A program made the translations under genes and the position numbers. Of a stretch of 5,426 bases of DNA, positions 1 to 5,426 are shown piece after piece. The notes under the pieces are model-generated. The model saw only the letters and a program-made list of their open reading frames with translations, ran no database searches and was not told the DNA's origin. The stretch spans positions 1,527-6,952 of the forward strand of contig MGDB01000057.1 in NCBI GenBank assembly GCA_001790645.1, read 5' to 3'. The number at the start of each line of letters is the position of its first letter. Position 1 is the stretch's first letter. The DNA is from Candidatus Schekmanbacteria bacterium GWA2_38_11 (lineage in GTDB: Bacteria > Schekmanbacteria > GWA2-38-11).

Positions 1-1
1 G

Positions 2-559
2 GCAAAAGACTCTGAAGAGGTTTTTGATCAGTGTACAAACACTATAATACAAGAAGTAGATGACCTGAAGAAAATGGTAAATGAATTTTCCCAGTTTGCA
101 AGAATGCCAACCTCAAACCCTATCCCGTGCAACCTGAATGAAATCATTAAGGAAGCTATAACCTTGTATAAAGGTGCGTTAAAGGATATAACCATAGAGG
201 CTGAGTTATTTGAGGAAATTCCCCAGCTTCATCTTGACCCGGAACAGATGAAGCGGGTTTTTATCAACCTTATTGAGAATGCCATTGAAGCCATGAAAGG
301 ACATGGAGGGATATTTATTAAGAATATGTATTTTTCTGATCTTCAGATTGTGAGAATAGAATTGTCTGATACGGGAATCGGAATACCTGTATACCTCAGG
401 GAAAAACTTTTCATGCCTTATTTCTCAACAAAAAAAGAAGGAACAGGTTTAGGGCTTGCTATAGTGAATACTATTATTTCAGAACATAACGGTTATATAA
501 GAGTAAAAGACAACGAACCCCAGGGAACAACTTTTGTAATTGAACTACCAGTAAAATAA
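2..559 (+). CDS. NtrY-like sensor histidine kinase, C-terminal part (5' end outside window)
   Basis: This is the end of a two-component sensor kinase. The frame is open to the left edge, and the first visible ATG (74) lies inside the domain, so the gene starts upstream. Numbering from the ATG at 74, the signature VNEFSQFARMP (residues 2-12) is typical of the NtrY family and follows the dimerisation helix. The HATPase domain then shows an N box (NLIENAIEAM, 65-74), G1 (DTGIGIP, 99-105), F box (FMPYFSTK, 113-120) and G2 (GTGLGLAIV, 123-131), so ATP binding looks intact. The phospho-accepting histidine and all sensor and membrane parts lie outside the window. The gene ends 13 bases before the response regulator-LpxC fusion, which is its obvious partner. 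The domain assignment is sure. The NtrY-type label rests on the FARMP signature and the NtrX-like neighbour. The signal sensed cannot be read from this fragment. Confidence 0.93.
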   Translation, partial: AKDSEEVFDQCTNTIIQEVDDLKKMVNEFSQFARMPTSNPIPCNLNEIIKEAITLYKGALKDITIEAELFEEIPQLHLDPEQMKRVFINLIENAIEAMKGHGGIFIKNMYFSDLQIVRIELSDTGIGIPVYLREKLFMPYFSTKKEGTGLGLAIVNTIISEHNGYIRVKDNEPQGTTFVIELPVK

Positions 560-560
560 A

Positions 561-567
561 AAGGGAG
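561..567 (+). promoter_or_regulatory. Ribosome binding site of the regulator-LpxC fusion
   Basis: The purine run AAGGGAG lies five bases before the ATG at 573, directly after the kinase stop codon (557-559). It supports this start and translation from the same message as the kinase. Confidence 0.75.
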
Positions 568-572
568 ATTTT

Positions 573-2777
573 ATGCAAAAAGGTCATGTATTAATTGTTG
601 ATGATGAAAGCAGTATCAGCGCTACCCTTGAAGGAATCTTGGCTGATGAGGGGTATGAAGTTTCAAAAGCAGATAACGGAATCCAGGCTCTCGAAATGGT
701 TAAATCTTTTCCTCCAGACTTAATTCTCCTTGATATCTGGATGCCGGGAATGGACGGTATAGAAGTACTCAAAGCTGTAAAGGAATTCCAGTCAGATCTT
801 GAAGTCATAATAATGTCAGGTCACGGGAGCATTGATACCGCTGTGAGGGCAACAAAGCTCGGCGCTTTCGATTTCATTGAAAAACCCCTTTCTCTTGAAA
901 GTCTTCTCTCCACCATTAACCATGCCCTTGCGCAACAGAGACTTGTGAGGGAGAACCTGGAGCTAAAAAAAGAGCTCATCAGGAAACATGAGATAATAGG
1001 GGAAAGCCCCGCCATAGTTGAGCTCCGTCGCCAGATCAAAAGCTCATTGGATAGTAATAAAAACATTTTGATCACAGGAGAAAACGGCACAGGCAAGGAA
1101 CTCATCGGGAGGTTAATCCATTCTGAGACAAGCCGCAGGAAAAAACCTTTCATAAAGGTCAACTGCGCCACAATCTCAGAAGCAACACTGGAGTCCCAGC
1201 TTTTCGGCTTTGAAGACCAGAACTCCCAGATAGGGAATATTTACAAAATGGGAAAATTCGAGCTTGCAGAAGGAGGAACCCTTTTCCTTGATGAGGTGGA
1301 TAAAATCAACATAAACACACAGAAAAACATCATGGAGGTTTTAGAGAGCAAAAAGATGAGCAGGGTTGTAGGAAAAAGAGTCATACCCATTGAGTTCAGG
1401 CTGATTGCTGCCTCAAACAAAGACCTCTCTGAAGAAGTAAAGCTTGGCAATTTCGATCCTGATTTTTATCAGCTATTATCAGAAATCGCCATCTTTTCCC
1501 CGCCTCTTCGGGAAAGGAAAGATGACATTCCGCTTCTGGCAAATTATTTCATGAAAGAGTTTTGCGAGGAGTATGGCAAGAAGACTAAGGAAATAGATGA
1601 TGAGGCAATGGCAGCTTTGACAGGCTTCAACTGGCCCGGGAATGTAAAAGAACTAAAAAATATTATAGAAAGGTTGGTAATAACTGTTCCGCTGACTAAA
1701 GTCAGTTACAATGATATTCCTGCAGGAATAAAGGGTGAAAATAAAGAGACTTTAAATTACCGCTTTGAAGGTTATTCATCAATAGATGAAGCCCACACAG
1801 CCTGGGAAAAGGAGTTTATCTCCCATTACCTTAAAAAGAACGAATGGGATTTGGGGAAAACCTCCCAAGCCATTTCAATGGGAAGGCGTGTCTTAGAGCG
1901 CAGGATAAAGGCCCTCGGCATTACCATGGGAAAAGCAAAATCACCGGATAGAAAACGGCAGAGGACACTGAAGACAAGCGTTGTGCTTTGCGGCCAGGGT
2001 CTCCACTCAGGACTTAAAACAGGACTTATCCTGATACCCCAGCCTCCAAATTCGGGCATAAAATTTGGAAACATCTCAACCGGTGAAACAATCCCTGCCC
2101 TTCTTGATTACGTTGAGTCAACTGAGTTTGCAACCTCTCTGAAACGCGGCAAGAACCAGGCAAAAACCGTAGAGCATATAATGGCAGTACTCCATACTTA
2201 CAGGATAAATAACCTGCTTATAAAAATCTCTGACGAAGTACCAATAATGGACGGTTCAGCAAAGGACTTCTGTGAACTTATTGAGGATAGCGGAATTCAG
2301 GAACAGGATGATCACATAGAAGAAATTGTGATAGATAATGTTTACTCTGTAGGAGATATTTCAAACCATGGGAAGTACATATCAATTGAACCAGCACCTG
2401 AATTTTCTGTAAATTACATAATGGACTACCCGAAGCCTATTGGCCACCAGGAATTCCGTTTCGTTTTAAAAAATGAAGAAGATTTCAAAAAGAAAATAGC
2501 ACCCGCAAGGACCTTCTGCTTTTTGAAGGATGTTGAAGCGCTTGAGAAAAAGGGGTTTATAAGTGGGGGAAGGTTAAACAACGCAATACTTTTAGATGAA
2601 GAAAAAGTCCTTAATACGGAACTCCGCTTTCCTGATGAATTTGCCAGGCATAAGATCCTCGATATAATCGGGGATTTTTATCTTCTTGGAAAGCCCGTAA
2701 GGGGGAAAATCACTGCAAGGCTCTCAGGTCATTCAGATAACATTGCCCTTTTAAGTAAGATTAAAAAACTGTGCTGA
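573..2777 (+). CDS. lpxC: NtrX-like response regulator fused to LpxC (UDP-3-O-acyl-GlcNAc deacetylase)
   Basis: One uninterrupted 734-residue frame holds four domains. The receiver (about 5-120) has D10/D11, phospho-acceptor D54, S82 and K104. The AAA+ domain (about 143-370) has Walker A GENGTGKE (169-176) and Walker B TLFLDE (236-241). A Fis-type HTH lies at about 407-450. LpxC spans about 463-734, near the usual length of about 300, and catalyses zinc-dependent deacetylation of UDP-3-O-acyl-GlcNAc, the committed step of lipid A synthesis in the cytosol. Aligned to E. coli LpxC, base E534 and zinc ligands H535, H693 and D697 are present, with K694, D701 and H720; GLHSG, PIMDGSA and ARTF are also recognisable. 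The AAA+ part lacks GAFTGA (QNSQIG at 216-221), both arginine fingers (D295, L301) and the sensor-2 arginine (K359), so sigma-54 activation is doubtful. The fusion suggests phosphorylation-linked control of LpxC activity, location or stability; this is inference. A kinase gene lies 13 bases upstream. Confidence 0.93.
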   Translation: MQKGHVLIVDDESSISATLEGILADEGYEVSKADNGIQALEMVKSFPPDLILLDIWMPGMDGIEVLKAVKEFQSDLEVIIMSGHGSIDTAVRATKLGAFDFIEKPLSLESLLSTINHALAQQRLVRENLELKKELIRKHEIIGESPAIVELRRQIKSSLDSNKNILITGENGTGKELIGRLIHSETSRRKKPFIKVNCATISEATLESQLFGFEDQNSQIGNIYKMGKFELAEGGTLFLDEVDKININTQKNIMEVLESKKMSRVVGKRVIPIEFRLIAASNKDLSEEVKLGNFDPDFYQLLSEIAIFSPPLRERKDDIPLLANYFMKEFCEEYGKKTKEIDDEAMAALTGFNWPGNVKELKNIIERLVITVPLTKVSYNDIPAGIKGENKETLNYRFEGYSSIDEAHTAWEKEFISHYLKKNEWDLGKTSQAISMGRRVLERRIKALGITMGKAKSPDRKRQRTLKTSVVLCGQGLHSGLKTGLILIPQPPNSGIKFGNISTGETIPALLDYVESTEFATSLKRGKNQAKTVEHIMAVLHTYRINNLLIKISDEVPIMDGSAKDFCELIEDSGIQEQDDHIEEIVIDNVYSVGDISNHGKYISIEPAPEFSVNYIMDYPKPIGHQEFRFVLKNEEDFKKKIAPARTFCFLKDVEALEKKGFISGGRLNNAILLDEEKVLNTELRFPDEFARHKILDIIGDFYLLGKPVRGKITARLSGHSDNIALLSKIKKLC

Positions 2778-2813
2778 AATGAAGGGTTAGAGGATTCAAG
2801 GGAGCAATCACTT

Positions 2814-2829
2814 AGCTATCAGCTTTTTT
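2814..2829 (+). terminator. Weak terminator-like hairpin with T run after the fusion gene
   Basis: AGCT, a three-base loop and AGCT are followed by six T residues, 36 bases after the stop codon of the fusion gene. The 4-bp stem is short, so this is only a candidate. The palindromes further downstream could stop transcription instead. Confidence 0.25.
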
Positions 2830-2914
2830 GTAGGAGCTATCTCCTGATCTGCCTGTACCGTTGCTCGCAGACAAGTGGCGATTTTAAACTCGCTGACAGG
2901 AGTCAGCTACTACA
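2829..2914. repeat. 86-base imperfect palindrome (REP/MITE-like intergenic repeat)
   Basis: The ends are inverted copies: TGTAGGAGCT (2829-2838) against AGCTACTACA (2905-2914), with 9 of 10 positions pairing. Inside a 2x2 internal loop a second stem forms from CTCCTG (2841-2846) and CAGGAG (2897-2902). A smaller hairpin, GCGA/TCGC, lies at 2878-2893. No coding potential and no target duplication were seen. The TGTAGGAGC-type ends resemble dispersed intergenic palindromes of many bacteria. Family membership needs other copies from the genome. Confidence 0.6.
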
Positions 2915-2976
2915 TTCTAAAAGTTTAAAAACTCTCGAATCCTTGACCTCATGAATTCTTTACGTTATAGATGTAA

Positions 2977-2997
2977 GGACAGGGTTTATCCCTGTCC
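2977..2997. repeat. Perfect 8-bp hairpin, possible terminator
   Basis: GGACAGGG (2977-2984) and CCCTGTCC (2990-2997) pair perfectly around the loop TTTAT. On the plus strand a T5 run follows after six bases (3004-3008). It could therefore act as an imperfect terminator for the kinase-LpxC message, or be part of a dispersed repeat with the adjoining hairpins. Confidence 0.5.
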
Positions 2998-3000
2998 ATT

Positions 3001-3033
3001 CCCTTTTTAGAAAATGGGGGCAGGGTGGATTTA
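3001..3033. repeat. Hairpin repeat, copy A
   Basis: CCC-T-TTTT pairs with AAAA-T-GGG around the loop AG, with one T-T mismatch, and is followed by a G-rich tail ending in GGATTT. The layout (C/T arm, A/G arm, then a G-rich segment running into ATTT) matches copy B at 3086-3117. Identity between the two is only moderate, so a common origin is likely but not proven. Confidence 0.4.
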
Positions 3034-3051
3034 AAAACCTCAAAGTAATTC

Positions 3052-3079
3052 TTGAATAAAGCGATTGAATTTTTATAAT
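3052..3079 (+). promoter_or_regulatory. Putative sigma-70-type promoter of the aldo/keto reductase
   Basis: A -35 box TTGAAT (3052-3057, four of six consensus bases) is followed by 16 bases and a perfect -10 box TATAAT (3074-3079). Transcription would start near 3086, giving a leader of about 60 bases that contains hairpin repeat copy B before the start codon at 3146. The promoter lies between the two hairpin copies. Confidence 0.5.
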
Positions 3080-3085
3080 AAAAAA

Positions 3086-3117
3086 ACCTCCTTTGATAAA
3101 AAGGTGAGAAGGGATTT
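3086..3117. repeat. Hairpin repeat, copy B, in the reductase leader
   Basis: CCTTT (3089-3093) and AAAGG (3099-3103) pair, with further imperfect pairing outside (CTC against GAG with a bulged T). A G-rich tail follows and runs into GGATTTT. It has the same plan as copy A and lies in the predicted 5' leader of the reductase message. Confidence 0.35.
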
Positions 3118-3145
3118 TGGGGATTCAAATTAAGAAAGGAAAACC

Positions 3146-4204
3146 ATGCTACACAGACGACTGGGTAGAACAAATTTACAAATCTCATGCATTGCCTTTG
3201 GCGGACTTCCGAGTACCTTCATTCCTCCAAAGGAAGCTATTGAAGTCATAACCGCTGCTATAGATGAGGGAATGAACTATTTTGACCTTGATGAAGGTCC
3301 TGGGCAGTTCTATGATAAGGCATATTTAGACAGCCATAACAAAATTGGCAAAGTCCTCAAAACCCGCCGCAATGAAGTTTATCTTGGCGTAAAGACCATG
3401 AGAAAGAAAAAGAATGAAGTACTTGAGGACATAAAAAAGTCTCATGAACTTTTGGTAAAGGGAACATCACGTGAGATCATAGATATCTTCCAGCTTGCCT
3501 TTGTAGACTATGACCATGACATCAAGGCAATTACATCTCCTGACGGTGCAATAGCCGCTCTTGAAGAGGGGAAGAAGCAGGGGCTGATAAAGCATACTCT
3601 TGTGGCAGGTCATAACCGTGACATCCTTATAGATGCTATTAAGACAAATGCCTTTGACGTTGTCGAATTCCCTTTTAACATAATTGAAAGAGAAGTAATT
3701 GATGAACTCATCCCCATTGCAAATAAGATGGAGATCGGGACTATAATTATGAAGCCCCTTGGTGGCGGCCAGTTCGGGGAAGTTGCCGCAGCCCAGATAA
3801 AATGGATTCTTGAGAAGCCTATATCTTGCATCATCCCTGGGATTAAGACAGTTGAAGAGGTAAAAATTAATGCTGCATTCGGTAAGACCCCGCAAAAGCT
3901 GACAGATGCTGAGAGAAAACAGTTAGAAGCATTTTCCAATCGCATGGCAAAGATATACTGTCACCGGTGCGGCTATTGTCTTCCATGCTCCCAGGGAATA
4001 AAAATCTTTGGGTTGATAGACATTCTCCATGCAGGGGTATTGAGCTATGAGAAGAAAAAGGCTGCTTATCTGCAGGCTGTTCAGAAAGGCCTTCTGGTCC
4101 CAGCTTCAAAGTGCATCGAGTGCGGCGAATGCGTCCCCAAGTGCCCGTACGAACTTCCGATTCCGGAACTGATGAAGCAGTTAGTGGAGAAGTTTGGGAT
4201 TTAA
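3146..4204 (+). CDS. Aldo/keto reductase with C-terminal two-cluster Fe-S region
   Basis: A 352-residue oxidoreductase: a TIM-barrel aldo/keto reductase (about 1-265) followed by a ferredoxin-like tail. The N-terminus RRLGRTNLQIS and FGG is typical of the family. Catalytic D47 and K83 align, and Y60 is the best candidate tyrosine because YxDSxxKIG matches the family. Eight residues appear inserted between D47 and Y60. The usual catalytic histidine (DLYQLH in relatives) is A118 in DIFQLA. The tail has C272, C275, C278 and C281, then C323, C326, C329 and C333, the last followed by PYELPIPEL, enough for two 4Fe-4S clusters. It is somewhat shorter than the 370-380 residues I expect of this class. 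The substrate is unknown; such proteins are common in anaerobes and probably cytosolic. AGGA (3137-3140) lies five bases before the ATG. It stands alone, 368 bases after the LpxC fusion, with its own likely promoter. Confidence 0.92.
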   Translation: MLHRRLGRTNLQISCIAFGGLPSTFIPPKEAIEVITAAIDEGMNYFDLDEGPGQFYDKAYLDSHNKIGKVLKTRRNEVYLGVKTMRKKKNEVLEDIKKSHELLVKGTSREIIDIFQLAFVDYDHDIKAITSPDGAIAALEEGKKQGLIKHTLVAGHNRDILIDAIKTNAFDVVEFPFNIIEREVIDELIPIANKMEIGTIIMKPLGGGQFGEVAAAQIKWILEKPISCIIPGIKTVEEVKINAAFGKTPQKLTDAERKQLEAFSNRMAKIYCHRCGYCLPCSQGIKIFGLIDILHAGVLSYEKKKAAYLQAVQKGLLVPASKCIECGECVPKCPYELPIPELMKQLVEKFGI

Positions 4205-4210
4205 AGTAAG

Positions 4211-4242
4211 TGGCAAATGGGTTTTATAAAATCCAAATGCCA
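4211..4242. repeat. 32-base imperfect palindrome after the reductase stop
   Basis: TGGCA-aa-TGG at the left pairs with CCA-aa-TGCCA at the right around a central TTTTATAAAA, seven bases after the reductase stop codon. It could form a hairpin at the 3' end of the message. No T run follows on the plus strand, so a classical intrinsic terminator is not supported. Confidence 0.45.
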
Positions 4243-4273
4243 AAATCCAAATTTCAAATTAAGTTCAAATGAC
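4233..4273. repeat. AT-rich CAAAT-type repeat, left of the pseudogene
   Basis: A low-complexity stretch built of CCAAAT and CAAATTT units. CAAATTTCAAAT (4248-4259) and TTCAAATGAC (4264-4273) both recur in inverted orientation at 4877-4891. It overlaps the last codons of the broken hydrolase, where family similarity stops, so it may mark the event that removed the C-terminus. Confidence 0.5.
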
Positions 4274-4719
4274 TAAATATTCCTGACGTCTCTCTAAAGT
4301 CCAGTCACGAGGTAGTTGGTCACTCACGTCCCGAATATTGCATATCTTATCTGCAATCTTAATAAGTTTTGCACGATTTGAGAGATGTGGAGCATGCTCG
4401 ATCTGAAGCCTCCTTCTCTCAAATTTTGGCAATCGCGTGTCATCTGTTACTTCGAGAACTAGGTCTCGAATTTCAGAACCAAAATTCAGCTCGAGTTCTT
4501 CCGGACTGGTTTGTGTATCTTCGATTGTGTCATGCAGGATCGCTCCTTGGAGTGTTAGTATGCCTATAACACCTAAACGCCAAGAATCTCTGCAACTTGG
4601 ATCGGATGATTGATATAGAACGAAGCTTCTTTACATTTACACCTCTGATCCCGGTGCTTGTGCGCCGCAAAAGTCAGGGCTTTCAGTAAAAGCGCAAATG
4701 AGTTATTCTCTGAATCCAT
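4265..4719 (-). pseudogene. Frameshifted MESH1-like (p)ppGpp hydrolase (HD domain), C-terminally truncated
   Basis: Reading the minus strand from ATG at 4719 gives 48 residues with AAHKHRDQR and [13 protein letters not shown], then a stop at 4573-4575. The next frame (from about 4579) continues for 104 residues with [31 protein letters not shown] and [14 protein letters not shown], ending at 4265. Together they match the small alarmone hydrolase MESH1/HDDC3, which removes the 3'-pyrophosphate of (p)ppGpp. The HD metal residues (H of NHP, HD, ED, and D/N of ADKICN) are all kept. Compared with the family, about four bases are missing at the frame change. After QEY the last 25-30 residues are absent, replaced by AT-rich repeat. 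An in-frame TAA just upstream fixes the start, and AGGT (4725-4728) could bind ribosomes. A sequencing error could explain the frameshift but not the truncation. The family assignment comes from remembered motifs. Confidence 0.85.
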
Positions 4720-4915
4720 ATTTTACCTGTCAATAATATTAGAATTATCTGTAATATTCTAAAATTTTTTTTAAATATTATTAGTCAATAGTTTCTGATC
4801 ATTCCCCCAGATTATTGCAGAAAATAGTAGGGTTGAAAATAATATGATAAAAAATAATCTTTTTTAGAATTTGTTTGTCATTTGAAATTTGTTACTTAGA
4901 ATTTTTACTTCTGGC
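4720..4915. other. AT-rich gap between two minus-strand genes, no coding potential
   Basis: These 196 bases hold no gene. They include the inverted repeats AATAATATT (4732-4740) with AATATTATT (4774-4782), and TTAGAAT (4739-4745) with ATTCTAA (4756-4762). The two structures overlap and exclude each other. On the minus strand a TTGACT lies 56-61 bases before the hydrolase ATG, but no -10 box sits at a normal distance, so no promoter is called. The right end carries the AT-rich repeat listed separately. Confidence 0.5.
4868..4903. repeat. AT-rich CAAAT-type repeat, right of the pseudogene, inverted copy
   Basis: GTCATTTGAAATTTG (4877-4891) is the inverted counterpart of two exact words in the left repeat, 12 and 10 bases long. 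Both are low-complexity, so chance or a dispersed AT-rich family is possible. Together the two copies bracket the hydrolase pseudogene. Confidence 0.4.
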
Positions 4916-5425
4916 CTAAGGTAAATTACGAATCCGCTGGATCCGGTCTTCCGTGTTAGGGTGTGTTTCCAAAAAACCTCCGCTCGGGCCCTCCGTCTTT
5001 AACAGCCAGGTCAGTGTGTTGATTTCTATCTGCTTGCCGTTATAGCCGGAGCGGTTGAGGATGTCGACTCCGTGAGCATCCGCCTCGTATTCCTCCTTCC
5101 GGCTAAAAGGCCGCATTACCCCAAGGTCGGCTACCAATGGCGTGATTTTGCTTGAGCCAGGAAGAATTTTATCGAGGACAATTATCCCTATGTTCAGACC
5201 GGTACCAACCAACTGGGCTTTAGCAACGTGGCCGAGATCCGCATGTGCAATCTCATGGGCCATTACTCCCCGCAGCTGGTCGTCGTTTGCACTTTCAAGG
5301 AGGCCGGTTGTGACAAGGAACTTGCCGCCGCCCGCATTGGCGGCATTAATCTGTGAGTCATCAAGAATACTTATGCTCACCTGATTCAGCGGCAAGGGAT
5401 TGCTCATATGCTTGATAAGCGGGGT
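4916..5425 (-). CDS. M48-family zinc metalloprotease, C-terminal part (5' end outside window)
   Basis: Minus-strand frame, open to the right edge. The ATG at 5407 lies inside the conserved fold, so the true start is probably beyond the window. Numbering from that Met, the order fits peptidase M48: ILDDSQINAANAGGGKFLVTTGLL (14-37, split over strand and turn), the zinc and catalytic motif HEIAH (51-55, DNA 5243-5257), a hydrophobic stretch LVGTGLNIGIIVL (66-78), MRPFSRKEEYEAD with third zinc ligand E106, then GYNG and THPNTEDRIQRIRN near the end. Family members are usually lipoproteins or membrane-associated peptidases acting in envelope quality control; the N-terminal signal that would show this is not in the window. 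The four 60-base lines I counted are about 55% G+C, against about 40% in most coding lines sampled elsewhere, which hints at a different history. The fragment is intact as far as visible. Confidence 0.92.
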   Translation of the reverse strand, partial: TPLIKHMSNPLPLNQVSISILDDSQINAANAGGGKFLVTTGLLESANDDQLRGVMAHEIAHADLGHVAKAQLVGTGLNIGIIVLDKILPGSSKITPLVADLGVMRPFSRKEEYEADAHGVDILNRSGYNGKQIEINTLTWLLKTEGPSGGFLETHPNTEDRIQRIRNLP

Positions 5426-5426
5426 C

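Noticed and set aside
821..1171. Minus-strand open frame inside the response regulator gene
   Set aside because: It is antisense to the receiver and AAA+ coding sequence and has no domain signature.
1926..2777. Separate lpxC gene rather than a fusion
   Set aside because: No stop codon or frame change separates it from the regulator, and the internal ATG lacks a well-placed ribosome binding site. An internal start is kept only as a low-interest finding.
2829..2914. Insertion with target-site duplication at the 86-base palindrome
   Set aside because: No matching direct repeats flank the ends, so transposition is not shown by this copy.
2791..2943. Inverted repeat AGGATTC (2791-2797) and GAATCCT (2937-2943) around the 86-base palindrome
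   Set aside because: Seven bases far apart and not adjoining the palindrome ends; chance is a sufficient explanation.
3467..3945. Long open frames on the minus strand inside the aldo/keto reductase gene
   Set aside because: They lie antisense to a well-supported gene and their translations show no recognisable motifs.
4369..4569. Plus-strand 66-residue open frame in the gap after the reductase
   Set aside because: It is the complement of the broken MESH1-like hydrolase, whose minus-strand translation has clear family motifs.
5142..5384. Plus-strand open frame opposite the M48 protease
   Set aside because: It is antisense to the HExxH-containing frame and has no motif of its own.

Overview
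The window looks like chromosome from a Gram-negative, probably uncultivated and probably anaerobic bacterium. Evidence for this is a lipid A gene (lpxC), an NtrY/NtrX-type two-component pair, an oxidoreductase with eight clustered cysteines for Fe-S clusters, moderate G+C (about 40% in most lines counted by hand), and gaps full of small palindromic repeats. The phylum cannot be fixed from this sequence.

Left part (1-2777, + strand): the 3' end of an NtrY-like sensor histidine kinase is followed after 13 bases by one unbroken 734-residue reading frame. This frame joins an NtrX-like response regulator (receiver, AAA+ domain, Fis-type HTH) to a complete LpxC, the zinc deacetylase that commits carbon to lipid A. 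All LpxC catalytic residues are present. The AAA+ part keeps Walker A and B but has lost the GAFTGA loop, both arginine fingers and the sensor-2 arginine, so it is unlikely to be an ordinary sigma-54 activator. The simplest reading (inference) is that the kinase's signal reaches the lipid A pathway through a regulator covalently joined to its key enzyme. This is the most interesting item in the window.

Middle (2778-4204): a 368-base gap holds an 86-base imperfect palindrome, a perfect 8-bp hairpin, two related hairpin repeats and a good sigma-70-like promoter. It is followed by an aldo/keto reductase with a C-terminal two-cluster ferredoxin-like region. That enzyme lacks the usual catalytic histidine.

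Right part (4205-5426): a 711-base gap is not empty. Its minus strand carries a broken MESH1-like (p)ppGpp hydrolase (HD domain) with one frameshift and a lost C-terminus, flanked by AT-rich repeats in opposite orientation. Last, on the minus strand and cut by the window edge, is the C-terminal part of an M48 zinc metalloprotease, clearly richer in G+C than its surroundings.

The kinase and the fusion form one transcription unit. The reductase appears to have its own promoter, and the right-hand genes run the other way. No tRNA, rRNA, CRISPR or transposase gene was seen.
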